A stretch of 64,000 nt of DNA from Euphorbia lathyris (GCF_963576675.1 NC_088910.1:102762807-102826806); one strand, 5' to 3'; shown: positions 44,401-56,707, counted from the first letter of the stretch. Numbers and translations: made by a program. Notes: a model not told the origin generated them from the sequence alone.

Positions 44401-47400
44401 CAAATTAGCGTGTCAATTTCGTGTTAACCCAAAAATGACCTATTACCTATTAAGCTCAACACTAACACTAAAAATCCGTGTCGTGTTCGTGTCGTGTAAT
44501 CGGGTCGTGTGTCATTTTGCCACCTCTAGTTGTTGGTGGTTGGCTTTCAATGAACTTTAATTTCTTGAGGTTTGATAAGCATATTATTATCTTTCATATA
44601 GGATATCAAGATTCTTACTTCTACATACGGTTATACATGATATCAAGTTAAATTTATTTTGTTTGGCTTCTTTTTCACAAAAAAAAAATATATATATATA
44701 TATATAAATTAGAAACTTATCTTTTCAATGAAAAGAATAATAGAGCAAGTCAGAAAAGGAGGTGATTATATTAGGAATCTGCTATTTGTACTGAACTAAT
44801 GTAGTTGGTAAGTATAGGAAGTTCATAATTTTTATTTTATATATATTTCAGAGATGGAGAGAAATATACTAGGTTTTGTGTCTAGTTGTCCACAAACATA
44901 TCTACAACCTTAAACCCCTTTCTGAAGCATACTCAATATTACCTGTCATTTGAAATGTGATGGTTCCTTTGGCGGCTTTAGCATATAGTTCTTCTAGGTC
45001 TCTGTGCTTTTCTTCTCATATTCTTTCCCCCTTTTGCTTAGTCATGTCTCAGTAATAATTTCTCATTAATGTAAATTTATATCTTTGAGTTCTACGAAAG
45101 CTAATTGTTTTCCTATAACTCCTATGTGAAACAGTCCATACTCTTTGAGTTACTTATGCTGTTCTGCATTATGCACACTTAAATTGGATGAAGCAACATA
45201 CTATGTGTTTCGTTGCTCCCTAATTGTGCCTTGAGTTTGATATGAATGGGACTAAGTTTTATAGGAAGGACCAAGACTCCAATATAATTGGACCTTTTAT
45301 TTATTATCAGTTGCGAGAATAAAGAGTAAGCGAGAATACTATTAAATATTGGGGAAATGTAGCAATGATGAAAACTACGAAAAGTATAAAGAGGCTAAAA
45401 GAGAAACAAAGAAGGTCATACGAGATGCTAGGCAAATGTGAATCGGGATCTGTATGCAAAATTGGATACAAAGGAAGGGGAAAGAGACATATATAGGATT
45501 GCACGTATGATAGATAGGAAGATCCGAGACCTCGGAAAAGTTAAATGTGTGAAGGATGTGGACCAAAGAGTCCTGGTTGGAGATAAGGATATTAAGGAAT
45601 GATGGAGGTCCTATTTTGATAACTTATTTAATGAAGATTGTGGACAAGATGTTGGAGATATAAGTATCCCTCACGATATGGTAAATCGTGACGGCATGCG
45701 GAGAATTCAAAAGGGTGAAGTCAAAATGGCATTAAAAAAGATTGGATTGAAGAAAGCAATAGGACACAATGGCATCCTTATTGAGATTTGGAGATGTTTG
45801 GGAGAGAGAGGAATCGAATGGTTGACGACTTTCTTCAGCAAGATTTGGAGAAGCAATAAGATGCCAACGGAATGGAGGAAAAGTACCCTAACCCCTTTGT
45901 ATAAGAACAAAGGCGATGTCCAAGATTGTGCCAACTATCGAGGAATCAAACTAATGAGTCAAACTATGGAACTTTCTGAGCGAGTGATCGAACAATGGCT
46001 AAGAAGAAGTGTGAAGATCTCGGAAAACCAATTTGGCTTTATGTTGGGAAGATCAACTATGGAGGTCATTCATCTAATGAGACAATTAATGGAGCACTAT
46101 TGGAATAAGAAGAAATATTTGCATATGGTTTTTATTGACTTGGAGAAGGCATATGATAAGGTACCAAGGGAAGTACTTTGGTGGGCTTTAATAAGAAAAT
46201 GTATTTCGCGGAAATATATTGACATCATAAAGCACATTTATAAGGGAGTGTGCGTACAAGTGTTGGGAAGAGTGAAGAGTTCCCTATTACGATTGGAGTG
46301 CATCAAGGTTCCACACTTACCCCATTCCTTTTTGCTGTTGTTATGGACGAATTAACGAGTTCACTTCAAGACGGTATACCATGGTGCATGTTGTTTGCAG
46401 ATGATATTGTGTTGGTTGATAAGACGAAAGAAGGTGTGGAGAGTAAGTTGGAATTATGGAGACAAAACTTTGGAATATAGAGGCTTTAAGTTGAGCAGAA
46501 GTAAGACGGAATATTTGGAGTGTAAGTTTAGCGGCGACAGAAGTAGGGAGGCAAGGACAATCACCGTGGATGAGAGGGTTGTCTAGGGCTCAGATGGAGA
46601 ATTGGGTGGAGATGTTGCTCATAGGATTAAATCTGGTTTGTTGAAGTGGAAGAGTGCTACGGTTTTCCTTTCGATCCCGGCGTGCCTAATAGATTGAAGG
46701 GAAAATTCTATCGCACGGCAATCAGACCTGAATTGTTATATGGTACGGAATGTTGGGCAATGAAACACTGTCATATTCATAAGATGTCGGTGGCGGAGAT
46801 GCATATGTTGAGATGGATGTGTGGCCATACGAGAAAGAATCAGGTGAGGAATGAAATAATTAGGATGAAAGCAGGGGTTACATCTATTGAGAATAAAATG
46901 AGGGAAAATCGACTAAGGTGGTTTGGCCATGTAAGACGAAGAGCACTTGATGCGCTGGTTAGAAGGATTGGAGAGTGGCAAATGGATGCAATGGTGAGGG
47001 TTAGGGGAAGGCCTAAGAAAACTTGGAGGAGGGTGATTGAGAGTGATATGAGTTTATTGGGGATGGAGGAAAAATATGATAGTGGATAGGACACAGTGGA
47101 GGGAGAGAATTTATGTCGCTGACACGACTTGATTTCATGGTTTTGTATGATGGTTCATGTTAGCCAACCCCGAATCATTTCGGGACTAAGGCTTTGTTGT
47201 TGTTGTTGTATTTATATCGGTTGCTTAGGTGCTAAATATACTTATATTAAATTACCCTGGTTAAAAATTGGTGTCTTCCATTGTCTCGGGGCCTTATTTT
47301 TTATCTAGAAATAATGCGTGCTCAATCCTCAAAACTAGAGGATGTTTGTATGGGGATCCAAAGATATGTAGACACATAAATAGCTCAATAATAACTTTAA

Positions 47401-50400
47401 TGTATGTCTATAGATTCCTGGAGCGTACTTCTTAAGTTGATGGTTTAAACGCAATTTTCTTCTTATATGAACATAACTTTTTTGTTTTTCAGGGCGGTGA
47501 AAAGCTGGGCTATGAGACAGAGGCTTTTGCAATCTATGATGTTATGGGGTAGTGAATATTTATGCTTTCTCCATTGCCATGTTTTCTGCAAAATTTTATT
47601 GAGTATTCTTCCTTCACCGTAAACCTATAATGGTCTGTTATTATATGCAGATTTTGTTTCATGAAATCCTCCGAAGTCTCATAGTTAAATGGAGATTTTG
47701 TCTGTAAAATTAGGTTCACATCTTTCAAAGTCATTCATCAGCATGTCATGTTATTCACCAATCTATCTGGAATATTAAGGGGTAATTCATGGGTAATTTT
47801 AGGGAGGACTAGCACCCCCCATTGGGGTTGTGACATGCGTCGCAATCCCAACCGGGGGGTGGGGGGGAGGTCTTGGGAGTACCTGCTCCTCCCTAAAAAA
47901 AATCTGTAATTCACAGTGTTGTGCACAATTTTTCTCACAATTATGACGAGCTGAATTATCTGTTCTGACTGCCATAGGATGTGAGTTAGCCACCTCACCT
48001 ATGTGGAGTTCATATTTTGTATCTGGTTCTCATGGTTGAATTATCTCACTGCAGGTATGTTAAGCCACCTATATTTACTCTTTGTGTTGGTAATGCTTGG
48101 GGAGAGGCAGCCTTACTTTTGGCTGCTGGTTCAAAGGGAAACCGTTCAGCTTTGCCTTCATCCACAATCATGATAAAACAGGTTTCTTTTATTGAGCATT
48201 GGCATCTGATGCTGCAATCTATTTTTCCAGATCTTAATACTTTTTCTAGGATGTGAGCAATCTATAGTCAATATTTCATATTTGTAACAGGAAAGCTTAT
48301 CTCTTTTTATCTACCAATATACAGCCAATTGGAAAATTTCAAGGCCAGGCAACAGATGTTGAGATTGCAAGAAAAGAAGTGAATAATGTGAAAGCAGAAC
48401 TGGTAAGGTTCACAATGAATTTCTCATTTCTTTTGTTCCTTTTTTAGATTGGTGCTCAATCTGGTTATGATAATACCCGGCCATCATTTCATACTTGCTA
48501 ACTATTAGGAAAGGAACATTTCTTAGTTACGGTTTTGATCTCTAATTTCCAACTACTTTGAATGTTAACCTGAAAAGCATTTCATCACAATCTATTGCTG
48601 GATGCCTCCAAGAGTCAGAGCCCACTATGAGATCTGACAACACATATGTGTGTGGGTGTGTGGGTGTGTATAACAAAAACATGCAAAAAAAAGTAGGAGA
48701 TGAGATCTCATCCATGAGATTTAAACTCTATTATGCTGCAAACATGTAGAATAAGTTTTCATTACCAACCAAGAGGAAAGCTTTTCTTATTTTACAGAAA
48801 AGATAATTTTATCTCTTGACTAATTGATCAACTTTATGGAATGTGTTTGTGTCATTTGGTGTTTCATCAGGCCATCATTATTTAACCAAAAAGGCTAGGG
48901 ACTGGAATTCCTAATTTGACGCTGGATAATGCATGGTCACATACCTCTAGAGCATATGAATAACAATTGCTTACTATTCGAAAAATACATTGTTTACGAA
49001 GGTTTCCTTCTATTTGGCCAGTGCCCAATAGAAGACAGGAAAATGAATGTACAGGTTGCAAGTAATTAATTATGTTACCCTTGAAAGTTGAAACCACTTG
49101 CAATCATGTTATGCAAGTCTGTGCGTAAAAAGAGATGGTATATTCATATCTTTCCCTTTGATGTCCAAAATACTGAACCTTAAGCAAGGACTAATTTGGA
49201 ATGTGAAAGTTCTCTCAGGAAGATGTTGGGTAAACCAACAAAGCATCATAAATGCCTAAGTTATTGAATACTTACTGATGGAACTTACATTTGAAGTTAT
49301 ACTTGATAAACATACAATCTTTTTTTCCTAAATTAATGGAGGGTCACTTGGTGGCCTTTACAGCCGGTCCCAAGCCCGGACAAAGGAGGAGGGTTGCGGT
49401 AGGTTTGTGGCGGCCAGCGTAAAACTTAGCCACATCTTATGACATGAACCATAATATAAATACCGTTGGGGCGTTCCCTACTCAGCGACGCGCTGCACTT
49501 CCTAGACCCGGGTGTAGTGATAAATGTGCAAGGGTTGCTAGGTCGTCGCCCCGAAGCGGCGCGCCACCCCAGGACCCGGGGGTGGTGTCAAATATGCAAG
49601 GGTTGCGGGTAAATGAGCTAGTCCACGGTAATGGTAGGGGTAGGGGTAAGGGTAGTAGGTTACGCTTTGGGACATGGAACATAGGTTCTTTGACAGGAAG
49701 ATTAGCTGAAATTGTAGATGTTATGAAGAGGAGGAGAATAAATATATTATGCCTACAAGAAACCAAGTGGGTTGGAGCCAAGGCTAGAGAGATAGCTCCT
49801 TGGGGTTATAAGCTTTGGTACTCAGGAAAGGATAAGGGTAGAAATGGAGTAGGTATTCTTATTGATAGGGAGTATATTGATGAGGTAGTAGCGGTGTCTA
49901 GGAAGAGCGATAGAATTATGAGTGTTAAGCTAGTGATAGGGGATGAGGTTGTGAATGTCATTAGTGCATATGCGCCACAAATAGGATTAGATGTGTCTAT
50001 AAGACAAGCTTTTTGGGATGACTTAGAGGAAGTGGTGCAACAGGTTCCTAGGGATGAAAAAATGGTACTAGGGGGTGATCTCAATGGACACGTGGGTTCT
50101 AGGCGAGATGGGTTTGAGAGTGTTCATGGAGGGTATGGTTTTGGAGATAAGAATGAAGCAGGAAATGATATTTTGGAATTCGCATCAGCCTATGACTTGA
50201 GTATCATGAACACATGGTTTATGAAGAGAACATCCCACTTAGTGACTTATCGGAGTGGCGGTAATGCGAGCCAAATTGACTTCTTCTTAGTAAGGAGTGC
50301 TTGGAGAAAGAGTTATATTGATTGTAAGGTGATCCCTGGTGAGAGTACGACAACCCAACATAGAGTAGTGGTGCTAGATTTTCGAAGTAGGAAATGTATA

Positions 50401-53124
50401 AGAAAACAAACACCTCAAGTAGAGACTAAGATTAAGTGGTGGAAATTGCAAGGGGAGAATCAACAAAAATTTGTGGATGAGATGACCAAAAAAGATATTT
50501 GGACTTGCAATATGGATTCAGATATAGATTCAATATGGAATAAGATGGAGCATAGTATAAGGGAAGTAGCGAAGGAAGTTCTAGGGGAATCTAAAGGTAG
50601 CATGCCACCGGGTAAGGACACATCTTGGTGGACAGAAGAAGTACGACAAGCAGTAAAGAGTAAGAGAGAATCCTATAAACTATTGGGGAAATGTAGGAGT
50701 GACGAGAACTACGAAAAATACAAAGAGGCTAAAAGGGAAGTAAAGAAGGTCATACGAGATGCTAGAGCAAAGGTGAATCGGGATCTGTATACAAGATTGG
50801 ATACGAAAGAAGGGGAAAGAGACATATAGAATTGCTCGGATGAGAGATAGGAAGACGCGAGATCTCGGAAAAGTTAAATGTGTGAAGGATGTGGACCAGA
50901 AAGTCCTAGTTGGAGATAAGGATATCAAGGAACGATGGAGGTCCTATTTTGATGACTTATTTAATGGAGATCGCCAACAAGATGTTGGAGATATAAGTAT
51001 CCATCACGATATGATAAATCATGAATGCCTGCGGAGAATTCAAAAGGGTGAAGTCAAAATGGCATTAAGTAAGATGAAGTTGAAGAAAGCAGTAGGACCT
51101 GATGGCATCCCTATTGAGATTTGGAGATGTTTGGGAGAAAGAGGAATCGAATGGTTGACGACGTTCTTCAACAAAATTTGGAGAAACAATAAGATGCCAT
51201 CAGAATGGAGGAAAAGTACCTTAATCCCTTTGTATAAGAACAAAGGCGATGTCCAAGATTGTGCCAACTATCGGGGAATCAAATTAATGAGTCACACTAT
51301 GAAACTTTGGGAGCGAGTGATTGAACAAAGGCTAAGGAGGACGGTGAAGATCTCGGAAAACCAGTTTGGCTTTATGCCGGGAAGATCAACTATGGAAGCC
51401 ATCCATCTAATGAGACAATTAATGGAGCACTATCGAAATAAGAAGAAAGACTTGCATATGGTTTTCATTGACTTGGAGAAAGCATATGATAAGGTACCAA
51501 GGGAAGTACTTTGGTGGGCCTTGATAAGGAAAGGCATTTCGCGGAAATATATTGACATCATAAAGGACATGTATGAGGGAGTATGCACGAGTGTACGTAC
51601 TAGTGTTGGGAAAACTGAAGAGTTTCCTATTATGATTGGAGTGCATCAAGGTTCCGCACTAAGCCCATTTCTTTTTGCCATCGTTATGGATGAACTAACA
51701 AGTTCACTTCAAGATGGTATACCATGGTGCATGCTGTTTGCAGATGATATTGTGTTGGTTGATGAGACGAAAGAAGGAGTGGAGATGAAGTTGGAACTAT
51801 GGAGGCAAACTCTAGAATCTAGAGGCTTTAAGTTGAGTCGAAGTAAGACAGAATATTTGGAGTGTAAGTTTAGCGGCCGTAGGAGTAGGGAGGCAGGGAC
51901 AATCACCCTAGATGGGAGAGTTGTTCAGGCCTCAGATTGCTTCCGGTATTTAGGATCTATTATCCAAACGGATGGAGAAGTAGATGGAGATGTTGCCCAT
52001 AGGATTAAAGCTGGTTGGTCGAAGTGGAAGAGTGCTACGGGTTTCCTTTGTGATCCCGGCATGCCTAATAGATTGAAGGGAAAATTCTACCGGAAGGCAA
52101 TTAGACCAGCATTGTTATATGGTACGGAGTGTTGGGCAGTGAAACACTGCCACATCCATAAGATGTCGGTGGCGGAGATGCGTATGTTGAGATGGATGTG
52201 TGGTCACACGAGAAAGGACCGGGTGCGTAATGAAATAATTAGGACAAAAGTAGGGGTTACATCTATTGAGAATAAAATGAGAGAAAACCGACTAAGGTGG
52301 TTTGGCCATGTGAGACGTAGAGCGCTTGATGCGCCGGTTAGGAGAACCGAAGAGTGGCAAAGGGATGTAGTGGTGAGGGGTAGGGGAAGACCTAAGCAAA
52401 CTTGGAGGAGGGTGATCGAGAGTGATATGAGTTTATTGGGAATTGAGGAAAATATGGTAGTGGATAGGACGGAGTGGAGGGAGCGAATCTGTGTCGCTGA
52501 CACGACTTGATTTTCACGGTTTTATATGATGGTTCATGTTAGCCGACCCCGAATCATTTCGGGACTAAGGCTTTGTTGTTGTTGTTGTTGTAATGGAGCC
52601 TAATAAAACAACCAAATAATGAGCTTCATGGCTAGCACACTCCAAAAAGGGTTATGGAACTGTGAGTTGAATCCACATAATCTCCTAGGTTGACAAAATG
52701 CCCCAGATTTATTTAAAAAAAAGGAGCTAAAAAGTTGTTGCTTTTGTTTTTGCATTTCTAATACATTGACAACTTACATAGAAAATCAAAATGTTGGAAG
52801 ATTTTAAGTTATGCTATCTCAGCACTTTATGTGCTCATTATTTTCTGTTTGATCTTGCAGGTCAGTCTCTTGGCAAAGCATGTTGGAAAAACGGCTGAGC
52901 AGATTGAAGCAGACATCGGTCGCCCAAAATACTTCAACCCAGCTGAGGCAGTTGAATATGGCATAATAGATAAGGTACTCAACTCAAAAGTTTCAACAAT
53001 TTTATTTTGGTTTTCCTGCATTGATGATCGGCCTTTCCTTGATTTTGTGCAGGTAGTATACAACGAAAGGAGCCCTGAAGATCGTGGAGTTGTTTCTGAC
53101 CTTAAGAAAGCACAGCTTATATGA
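41490..53124 (+). CDS. CLPR4: Plastid ClpR4, non-catalytic subunit of Clp protease, 7 exons
   Basis: Exons 41490-41765, 43105-43308, 47493-47548, 48055-48181, 48325-48402, 52861-52974 and 53053-53124 join in frame with GT-AG introns to 308 residues, close to the Arabidopsis protein. The start MEVATATTT matches the family and opens a Ser/Thr-rich transit peptide. The Clp fold follows: [30 protein letters not shown] and [18 protein letters not shown] (181-198). The site of the catalytic Ser is altered (GNAWGEAA), and [11 protein letters not shown] (212-222) lacks the catalytic His of LPHS.IMIHQP. It is therefore a ClpR, a structural subunit of the chloroplast ClpPR core needed for stromal proteolysis. 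Introns 2 (4.18 kb) and 5 (4.46 kb) are swollen by transposons, but every exon and junction looks intact. Confidence 0.95.
43928..44528. mobile_element. hAT-type MITE with GTGTCGTGTT-motif arrays
   Basis: A 601-bp non-coding element in CLPR4 intron 2. The ends TAGACCTGGCAA and TAGAGGTGGCAA (read inwards) are imperfect inverted repeats. It is flanked by the exact 8-bp repeat GTTGTTGG at 43920-43927 and 44529-44536. Both arms hold many variants of CGTGTCGTGTT and CGGGTT around an AT-rich centre, the same plan as the element at 2502-3059. Confidence 0.9.
45305..47208 (+). mobile_element. 5'-truncated RTE-type LINE in CLPR4 intron 2
   Basis: A 1.9-kb copy of the 3' part of the LINE at 49342-52590, in the same orientation. 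It is flanked by TATTTAT at 45298-45304 and 47209-47215. It starts within the region just after the endonuclease and runs through RT (45678-46580, 46646-47089) to a (TTG)n tail. RT text includes [16 protein letters not shown] residues ([10 protein letters not shown]). The frame is broken near 46250 and near 46470-46650. A stop (GGAATGA) replaces an Arg codon near 45600. It cannot encode RT, but its 3' tail is complete. Confidence 0.88.
47790..47905. mobile_element. Small foldback element with 8-bp TSD in CLPR4 intron 3
   Basis: 116 bases flanked by exact GTAATTCA at 47782-47789 and 47906-47913. The arms TTTTAGGGAGGA and, read inwards, TTTTAGGGAGGAG are complementary; inside are C- and G-rich runs. 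Size and 8-bp duplication suggest a minimal hAT-type MITE. Confidence 0.7.
49444..50829 (+). CDS. RTE LINE endonuclease (APE-type) part
   Basis: A 461-residue open frame. The APE-type endonuclease has all recognisable motifs: [13 protein letters not shown] (Asn), LQETKW (catalytic Glu), [16 protein letters not shown] (Asp and Asn) and SQIDFFLVR. It would nick target DNA to prime reverse transcription. In RTE elements it is continuous with RT; here the frame stops at 50829 (GERDI-stop). The truncated sister copy shows one more base at this point (after GACATATA), so a single-base loss near 50826 explains the split. The region before residue 60 is Arg/Pro-rich and not recognised. The first Met is used as start; a later one is possible. 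Confidence 0.88.
   Translation: MNHNINTVGAFPTQRRAALPRPGCSDKCARVARSSPRSGAPPQDPGVVSNMQGLRVNELVHGNGRGRGKGSRLRFGTWNIGSLTGRLAEIVDVMKRRRINILCLQETKWVGAKAREIAPWGYKLWYSGKDKGRNGVGILIDREYIDEVVAVSRKSDRIMSVKLVIGDEVVNVISAYAPQIGLDVSIRQAFWDDLEEVVQQVPRDEKMVLGGDLNGHVGSRRDGFESVHGGYGFGDKNEAGNDILEFASAYDLSIMNTWFMKRTSHLVTYRSGGNASQIDFFLVRSAWRKSYIDCKVIPGESTTTQHRVVVLDFRSRKCIRKQTPQVETKIKWWKLQGENQQKFVDEMTKKDIWTCNMDSDIDSIWNKMEHSIREVAKEVLGESKGSMPPGKDTSWWTEEVRQAVKSKRESYKLLGKCRSDENYEKYKEAKREVKKVIRDARAKVNRDLYTRLDTKEGERDI
50840..52510 (+). CDS. RTE LINE reverse transcriptase part
   Basis: A 556-residue open frame in the +1 frame relative to the endonuclease. RT motifs occur in order: [87 protein letters not shown] and the catalytic [15 protein letters not shown]-terminal region with WFGHVRRR, common in RTE and related LINEs, follows. 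RT copies LINE RNA at the nicked target. The Met at 50840 is only the first after the frameshift, so this part would not be made alone from the native start. No other defect was seen. Confidence 0.9.
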   Translation: MRDRKTRDLGKVKCVKDVDQKVLVGDKDIKERWRSYFDDLFNGDRQQDVGDISIHHDMINHECLRRIQKGEVKMALSKMKLKKAVGPDGIPIEIWRCLGERGIEWLTTFFNKIWRNNKMPSEWRKSTLIPLYKNKGDVQDCANYRGIKLMSHTMKLWERVIEQRLRRTVKISENQFGFMPGRSTMEAIHLMRQLMEHYRNKKKDLHMVFIDLEKAYDKVPREVLWWALIRKGISRKYIDIIKDMYEGVCTSVRTSVGKTEEFPIMIGVHQGSALSPFLFAIVMDELTSSLQDGIPWCMLFADDIVLVDETKEGVEMKLELWRQTLESRGFKLSRSKTEYLECKFSGRRSREAGTITLDGRVVQASDCFRYLGSIIQTDGEVDGDVAHRIKAGWSKWKSATGFLCDPGMPNRLKGKFYRKAIRPALLYGTECWAVKHCHIHKMSVAEMRMLRWMCGHTRKDRVRNEIIRTKVGVTSIENKMRENRLRWFGHVRRRALDAPVRRTEEWQRDVVVRGRGRPKQTWRRVIESDMSLLGIEENMVVDRTEWRERICVADTT

Positions 53125-55190
53125 TTGTTGGGAAATAATACATACTGATTCCTGGGGGTTCAGATAAGGTACAACTCCAAGTCATTGATAAAATGGTTTT
53201 TAGCATTAAATTTTGTCATAGTTGCATGGGTAGGAATCAGTTCTTCTTTCTACTAATAACGCGACGTGTGTGCTTGTTCTCGATTTCTCCTTGCAATCCT
53301 TTCTGGTGCTTATGATCCATTTTGTTACATTAGAATTTTATTAAAAGAAATTGCTAAAGACCTAATACAAAAGTATGTTCATTGCTCAAGTACAAGTGAA
53401 TTCAATTCGGGAAAGAGTGATACTTGCACACCTTTCTAGACCTCATGGATCTAGTTGTCATTGCAACTAGAGCAAGGCATACCAGGGGCTTGACAAACAT
53501 ATATCTGTATCCCTGATTAAATGATTGTGGTGAGACTGTTACTATTAAAACATATTAAGCTGCCCATAAGTATAATATCTTAGCTGAAGTAGATTTTGGA
53601 ATTAAATGCGATTGGTTGTTCTTTTTCATGGCCATGGCACCTTATCCTTATTACTCTATATTTCTTACTGAAATTTCCGCACAAAGACATCTGGAAAGTG
53701 GATAAGCCTGATGCACTTTCAGTTAATATGCTATTTGATTACTCAGTGCATGTGGGTGGGTACACCTTGCACATGCTTTTTGTTGGTTCTGTTGAGATTG
53801 TTCGTTTCATCCACCATTGCACCCTGTTTCCCAAACTCATCTCAATCTTGCAAGTGTACATGGTAGCAACTCTTTTTAGTATCAACCGTACACCTCTGGT
53901 TCCAAAAATCAAAAGCATCTCTTCCACTTATTTGTCTTAGGGTTCTGTATTGGGAGTTAATTGATATCATACACAAGCCCTTCATATTGATGATAGTGAC
54001 AGTCACTATCTCATAGTATTTTTTTTTTCCCATGTTTATCTAAGTGTTCATCATTATGAATCTAGAACTATTTGATTCTTTTGCAGTGTCTGTATCAACT
54101 CTAATTTCTTTTTCTCTTGCATATTTTTAAAATATTTCCAACTTTTCTTTAAAATGGTGCCAGATCATGTCAATTTCGCACTTCAGTGGAGTAAGATTGG
54201 ATCAATGGTAAGATGAGGAAAAGGAGGATATACGCTAGCTAGCAAGAGAGATTATGGATACGAAAACTTTGAAGCCTATGCTTTTGACTCCCTCTGTCTG
54301 TAGTTAGTGTACACATAACAATCTATACTTGCACCCATGCATGTAATTTTTTTTTTTTTTTTGAATCTTTGATTTGATCATGATGTTGCTATTCCCAAAA
54401 ATTGATGAATGAAAATAAGTTGTAACATTTCCAAGCCAAGTTTGTACTGTTACTGTATCTTGTTCAATCAAAGTGGAGTAGGACATTTATGCATTGAGAA
54501 TTTGGCAGTGTACTATGGGTTTTAAGCCTTGTAAGTTGATGAATGCTGATGTGTCAAGTTGTGTAGAATTTCACATGTTAAACATGGTGAATAAGTAGTA
54601 GATTATTTTGGTTTTGTTAAATGGAAAAAATGATAAAATAATGTGATGAGATATGGATGAGTAACTGTGCGATTGACAGCAGGTGGTTTTGGTTAATTGG
54701 AAATTGGTGGCGGCAGAGGAATTGAGAAATGGGGGAGTATGACTCACCTACCCCAATAAAGTTAATTTAGAATAGAATTGGCGTCTTATTTTAGGCTTTA
54801 AAGGCAAAAACATGGAAACTCAAGAAGCACTTGGCATATAATTGATAAATATGCCAAGTGCTTCTCCCCCGAACAAGTAATTTAATCCATGTATTAGGCT
54901 TAGCTAGTTGAGTGCGTTACAACCAAACTAATTCAACTGTTATTCTCCCACACTAAGTACTAAACAAGTTGATGCATAAATAGATAGATATATGATGTAT
55001 GAGGACTAGTGGAATTTCTTCATCCAATTAATGTCCTCCAAATCAATTTCTATGGGAAGCATATCAAGATATCAATCTAAACTTTGAATATTCTTTTAGG
55101 GAGTTTATAATTCAAAACCTAGTTCAATTACAATATAGTAATGGTTAACCTGTTAAGGTTGGCATGAGTATCAATTAAGGTAGGTTTGAG

Positions 55191-55290
55191 TGATTAAATG
55201 TTTTTAAGTCGTTTAAAGTATATCTCAAGTTCGACTTCGGGTGATTAAATGTTTTTAAGTCGTTTAAAGTATATCTCGAGTTCGATTTCT
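55191..55290. repeat. 51-bp tandem duplication
   Basis: TGATTAAATGTTTTTAAGTC followed by GTTTAAAGTATATCTC occurs at 55191 and again at 55242, with only a few differences between copies. Confidence 0.85.
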
Positions 55291-55354
55291 AGTGTATGTA
55301 AAAAGTTCTAATTGGGAGAAATTCTAATCGGACAAACTATTAAAAAAAAAATGT

Positions 55355-56235
55355 GTTCGACCTATCTAAAATATTGTTATTTGTCTCCTGACCTATTATG
55401 TTGTAACATTTGCCTCCTAGCTCTATCCAAAATATTGGTATGTACCACTGACTAATTATTTGGTAACACTTACCTCCCGACCTATCATTAATCAATATGG
55501 ATGGTAAGCTAACAATTATATTAATAGTTTTGTTAAATTTTTAGGTAATGAATTTCTATTAGGTAGGTTAAGATTTTATTTTATACTGTTTTGGGAAAAG
55601 TTCAAAAAGAAACCTTATAAGTTTATACTTTCATACTTCGAGGATTGTAGATTTTTTTATAATAAAATGATACATGTGTTTTCTATGTTAATAAAAAGAT
55701 AATTTTTTAGTGGCACCATTAGAATCAAAGTGAATTTTAGTAGATTTTCTTCCAATTAATTTATCTCATATAATTTATTTATAAAAAAAAATAGTGCACG
55801 ATAAAAGAAATTTCAAAAATAACAACATAAAATCATTGTATAGTTTCAATCGGATTTTTTTCCAGTAAAATTTATGACCTCGAGTGGTTAGAATTATTGT
55901 CAGAGATATAGAAGTAGAATACTTAGACAGAGAAAAATGATTGAACAAAATATCGCCCAACGATTAACAATATTTCTTCTTTTTTTTTTTTTTTGTTAAA
56001 ATTGAAAACCATAATTACTATTTTATCATCAAGATTGTAAAAAATGATAGACGCTAATCGGACGGATAGAGTCCCCGGCCTACTATTTGGCAACATTTGT
56101 TTCATGACCTGAAAAAAAATATGAAATCTCAACTAGAATGCATGGTAAGTTACTGATTGAGATTTCACCTACAAAAATTGAGCAAATATTACCAAATAAT
56201 TGATTAAAAGGCAAACAACAATATTTGGATAGTTA
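55355..56235. repeat. Foldback element with diverged arms
   Basis: The left arm CCTATCTAAAATATTGTTAT..TGTAACATTTGCCTCC pairs with the right arm read inwards, CTATCCAAATATTGTTGTTT..GGTAATATTTGC. The inside contains inverted GGTAACA/TTTGGCAACA blocks, a poly-T run and nothing coding. No target duplication was resolved. Confidence 0.5.
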
Positions 56236-56628
56236 GGGGGCGTTCGGTAACTACTTTTCATGTGCATGTTTGCCTTTTACATCCTAAAAGTAGCATTTGA
56301 TAAAAACAGTTTTTTCCAACAGCAAATAGCAAACAACAAACAATAGGTAAAACAAACGGTCTTGGTCAAATAGTACATGATCCTTAAATTATTCCCAAAA
56401 GCACAATAATCCTATAAAAAAGTGTTTAATTAAAGAGAATGTATTTTAGAGAGATAAGTTGGTAGATATAGTAATAGTATACTATATATGATGTTACTGA
56501 AACCATGGAAAAGGGTGACAATATCTTATCTTATTATTATAGAGTCAAGAAAGGAGTCTAAATGAATAGACACATCACTAATCTAATCTGATCTAATTCC
56601 ACTTGTTAATTTCTTCTTAATCCCATCC

Positions 56629-56636
56629 TATAAATA
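56629..56636 (+). promoter_or_regulatory. TATA box of EXLB1
   Basis: TATAAATA followed by GGGGG, 72 bases before the start codon. A textbook plant TATA sequence at a fitting distance for a short 5' UTR. Confidence 0.75.
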
Positions 56637-56707
56637 GGGGGATCTTATTTCTGATTCCATATCTTCCCCTCTCATAATTTCATATTTACTCAAATAATTT
56701 GCTACTT

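Larger units (their letters stand above)
49342..52590 (+). mobile_element. Near-complete RTE-type LINE in CLPR4 intron 5
   Basis: A 3249-bp non-LTR retrotransposon flanked by exact TAATGGAG at 49334-49341 and 52591-52598. It holds an endonuclease block and an RT block and ends with a conserved hairpin CCCGAATCATTTCGGG followed by (TTG)n, the microsatellite-like tail typical of plant RTE elements. It lies in the sense direction of CLPR4. The 8-bp duplication and tail are intact, and only one frame change interrupts coding, so the insertion appears recent. Confidence 0.92.
53125..56628. other. Intergenic between CLPR4 and EXLB1
   Basis: The first few hundred bases are probably the CLPR4 3' UTR. 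The rest is non-coding as far as can be seen. It includes a 51-bp tandem duplication (55191-55290), a large foldback element (about 55355-56235) and a short inverted-repeat scrap beginning GGGGGCGTTCGGTAAC at 56233. Confidence 0.45.

Noticed and set aside
46840..47094. Antisense open frames over the LINE RT, and similar ones at 51040-51267 and 52204-52503
   Set aside because: They mirror the RT coding strand and recur at the same place in both LINE copies, as shadows do.
53596..53940. 114-residue open frame downstream of CLPR4
   Set aside because: No domain, no splice support, and composition like its intergenic neighbours.
56233..56362. Short inverted-repeat element starting GGGGGCGTTCGGT
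   Set aside because: The possible right end (AAACAAACGGTC) matches weakly and flanking TTA/TTG differ, so it was not called as an element.
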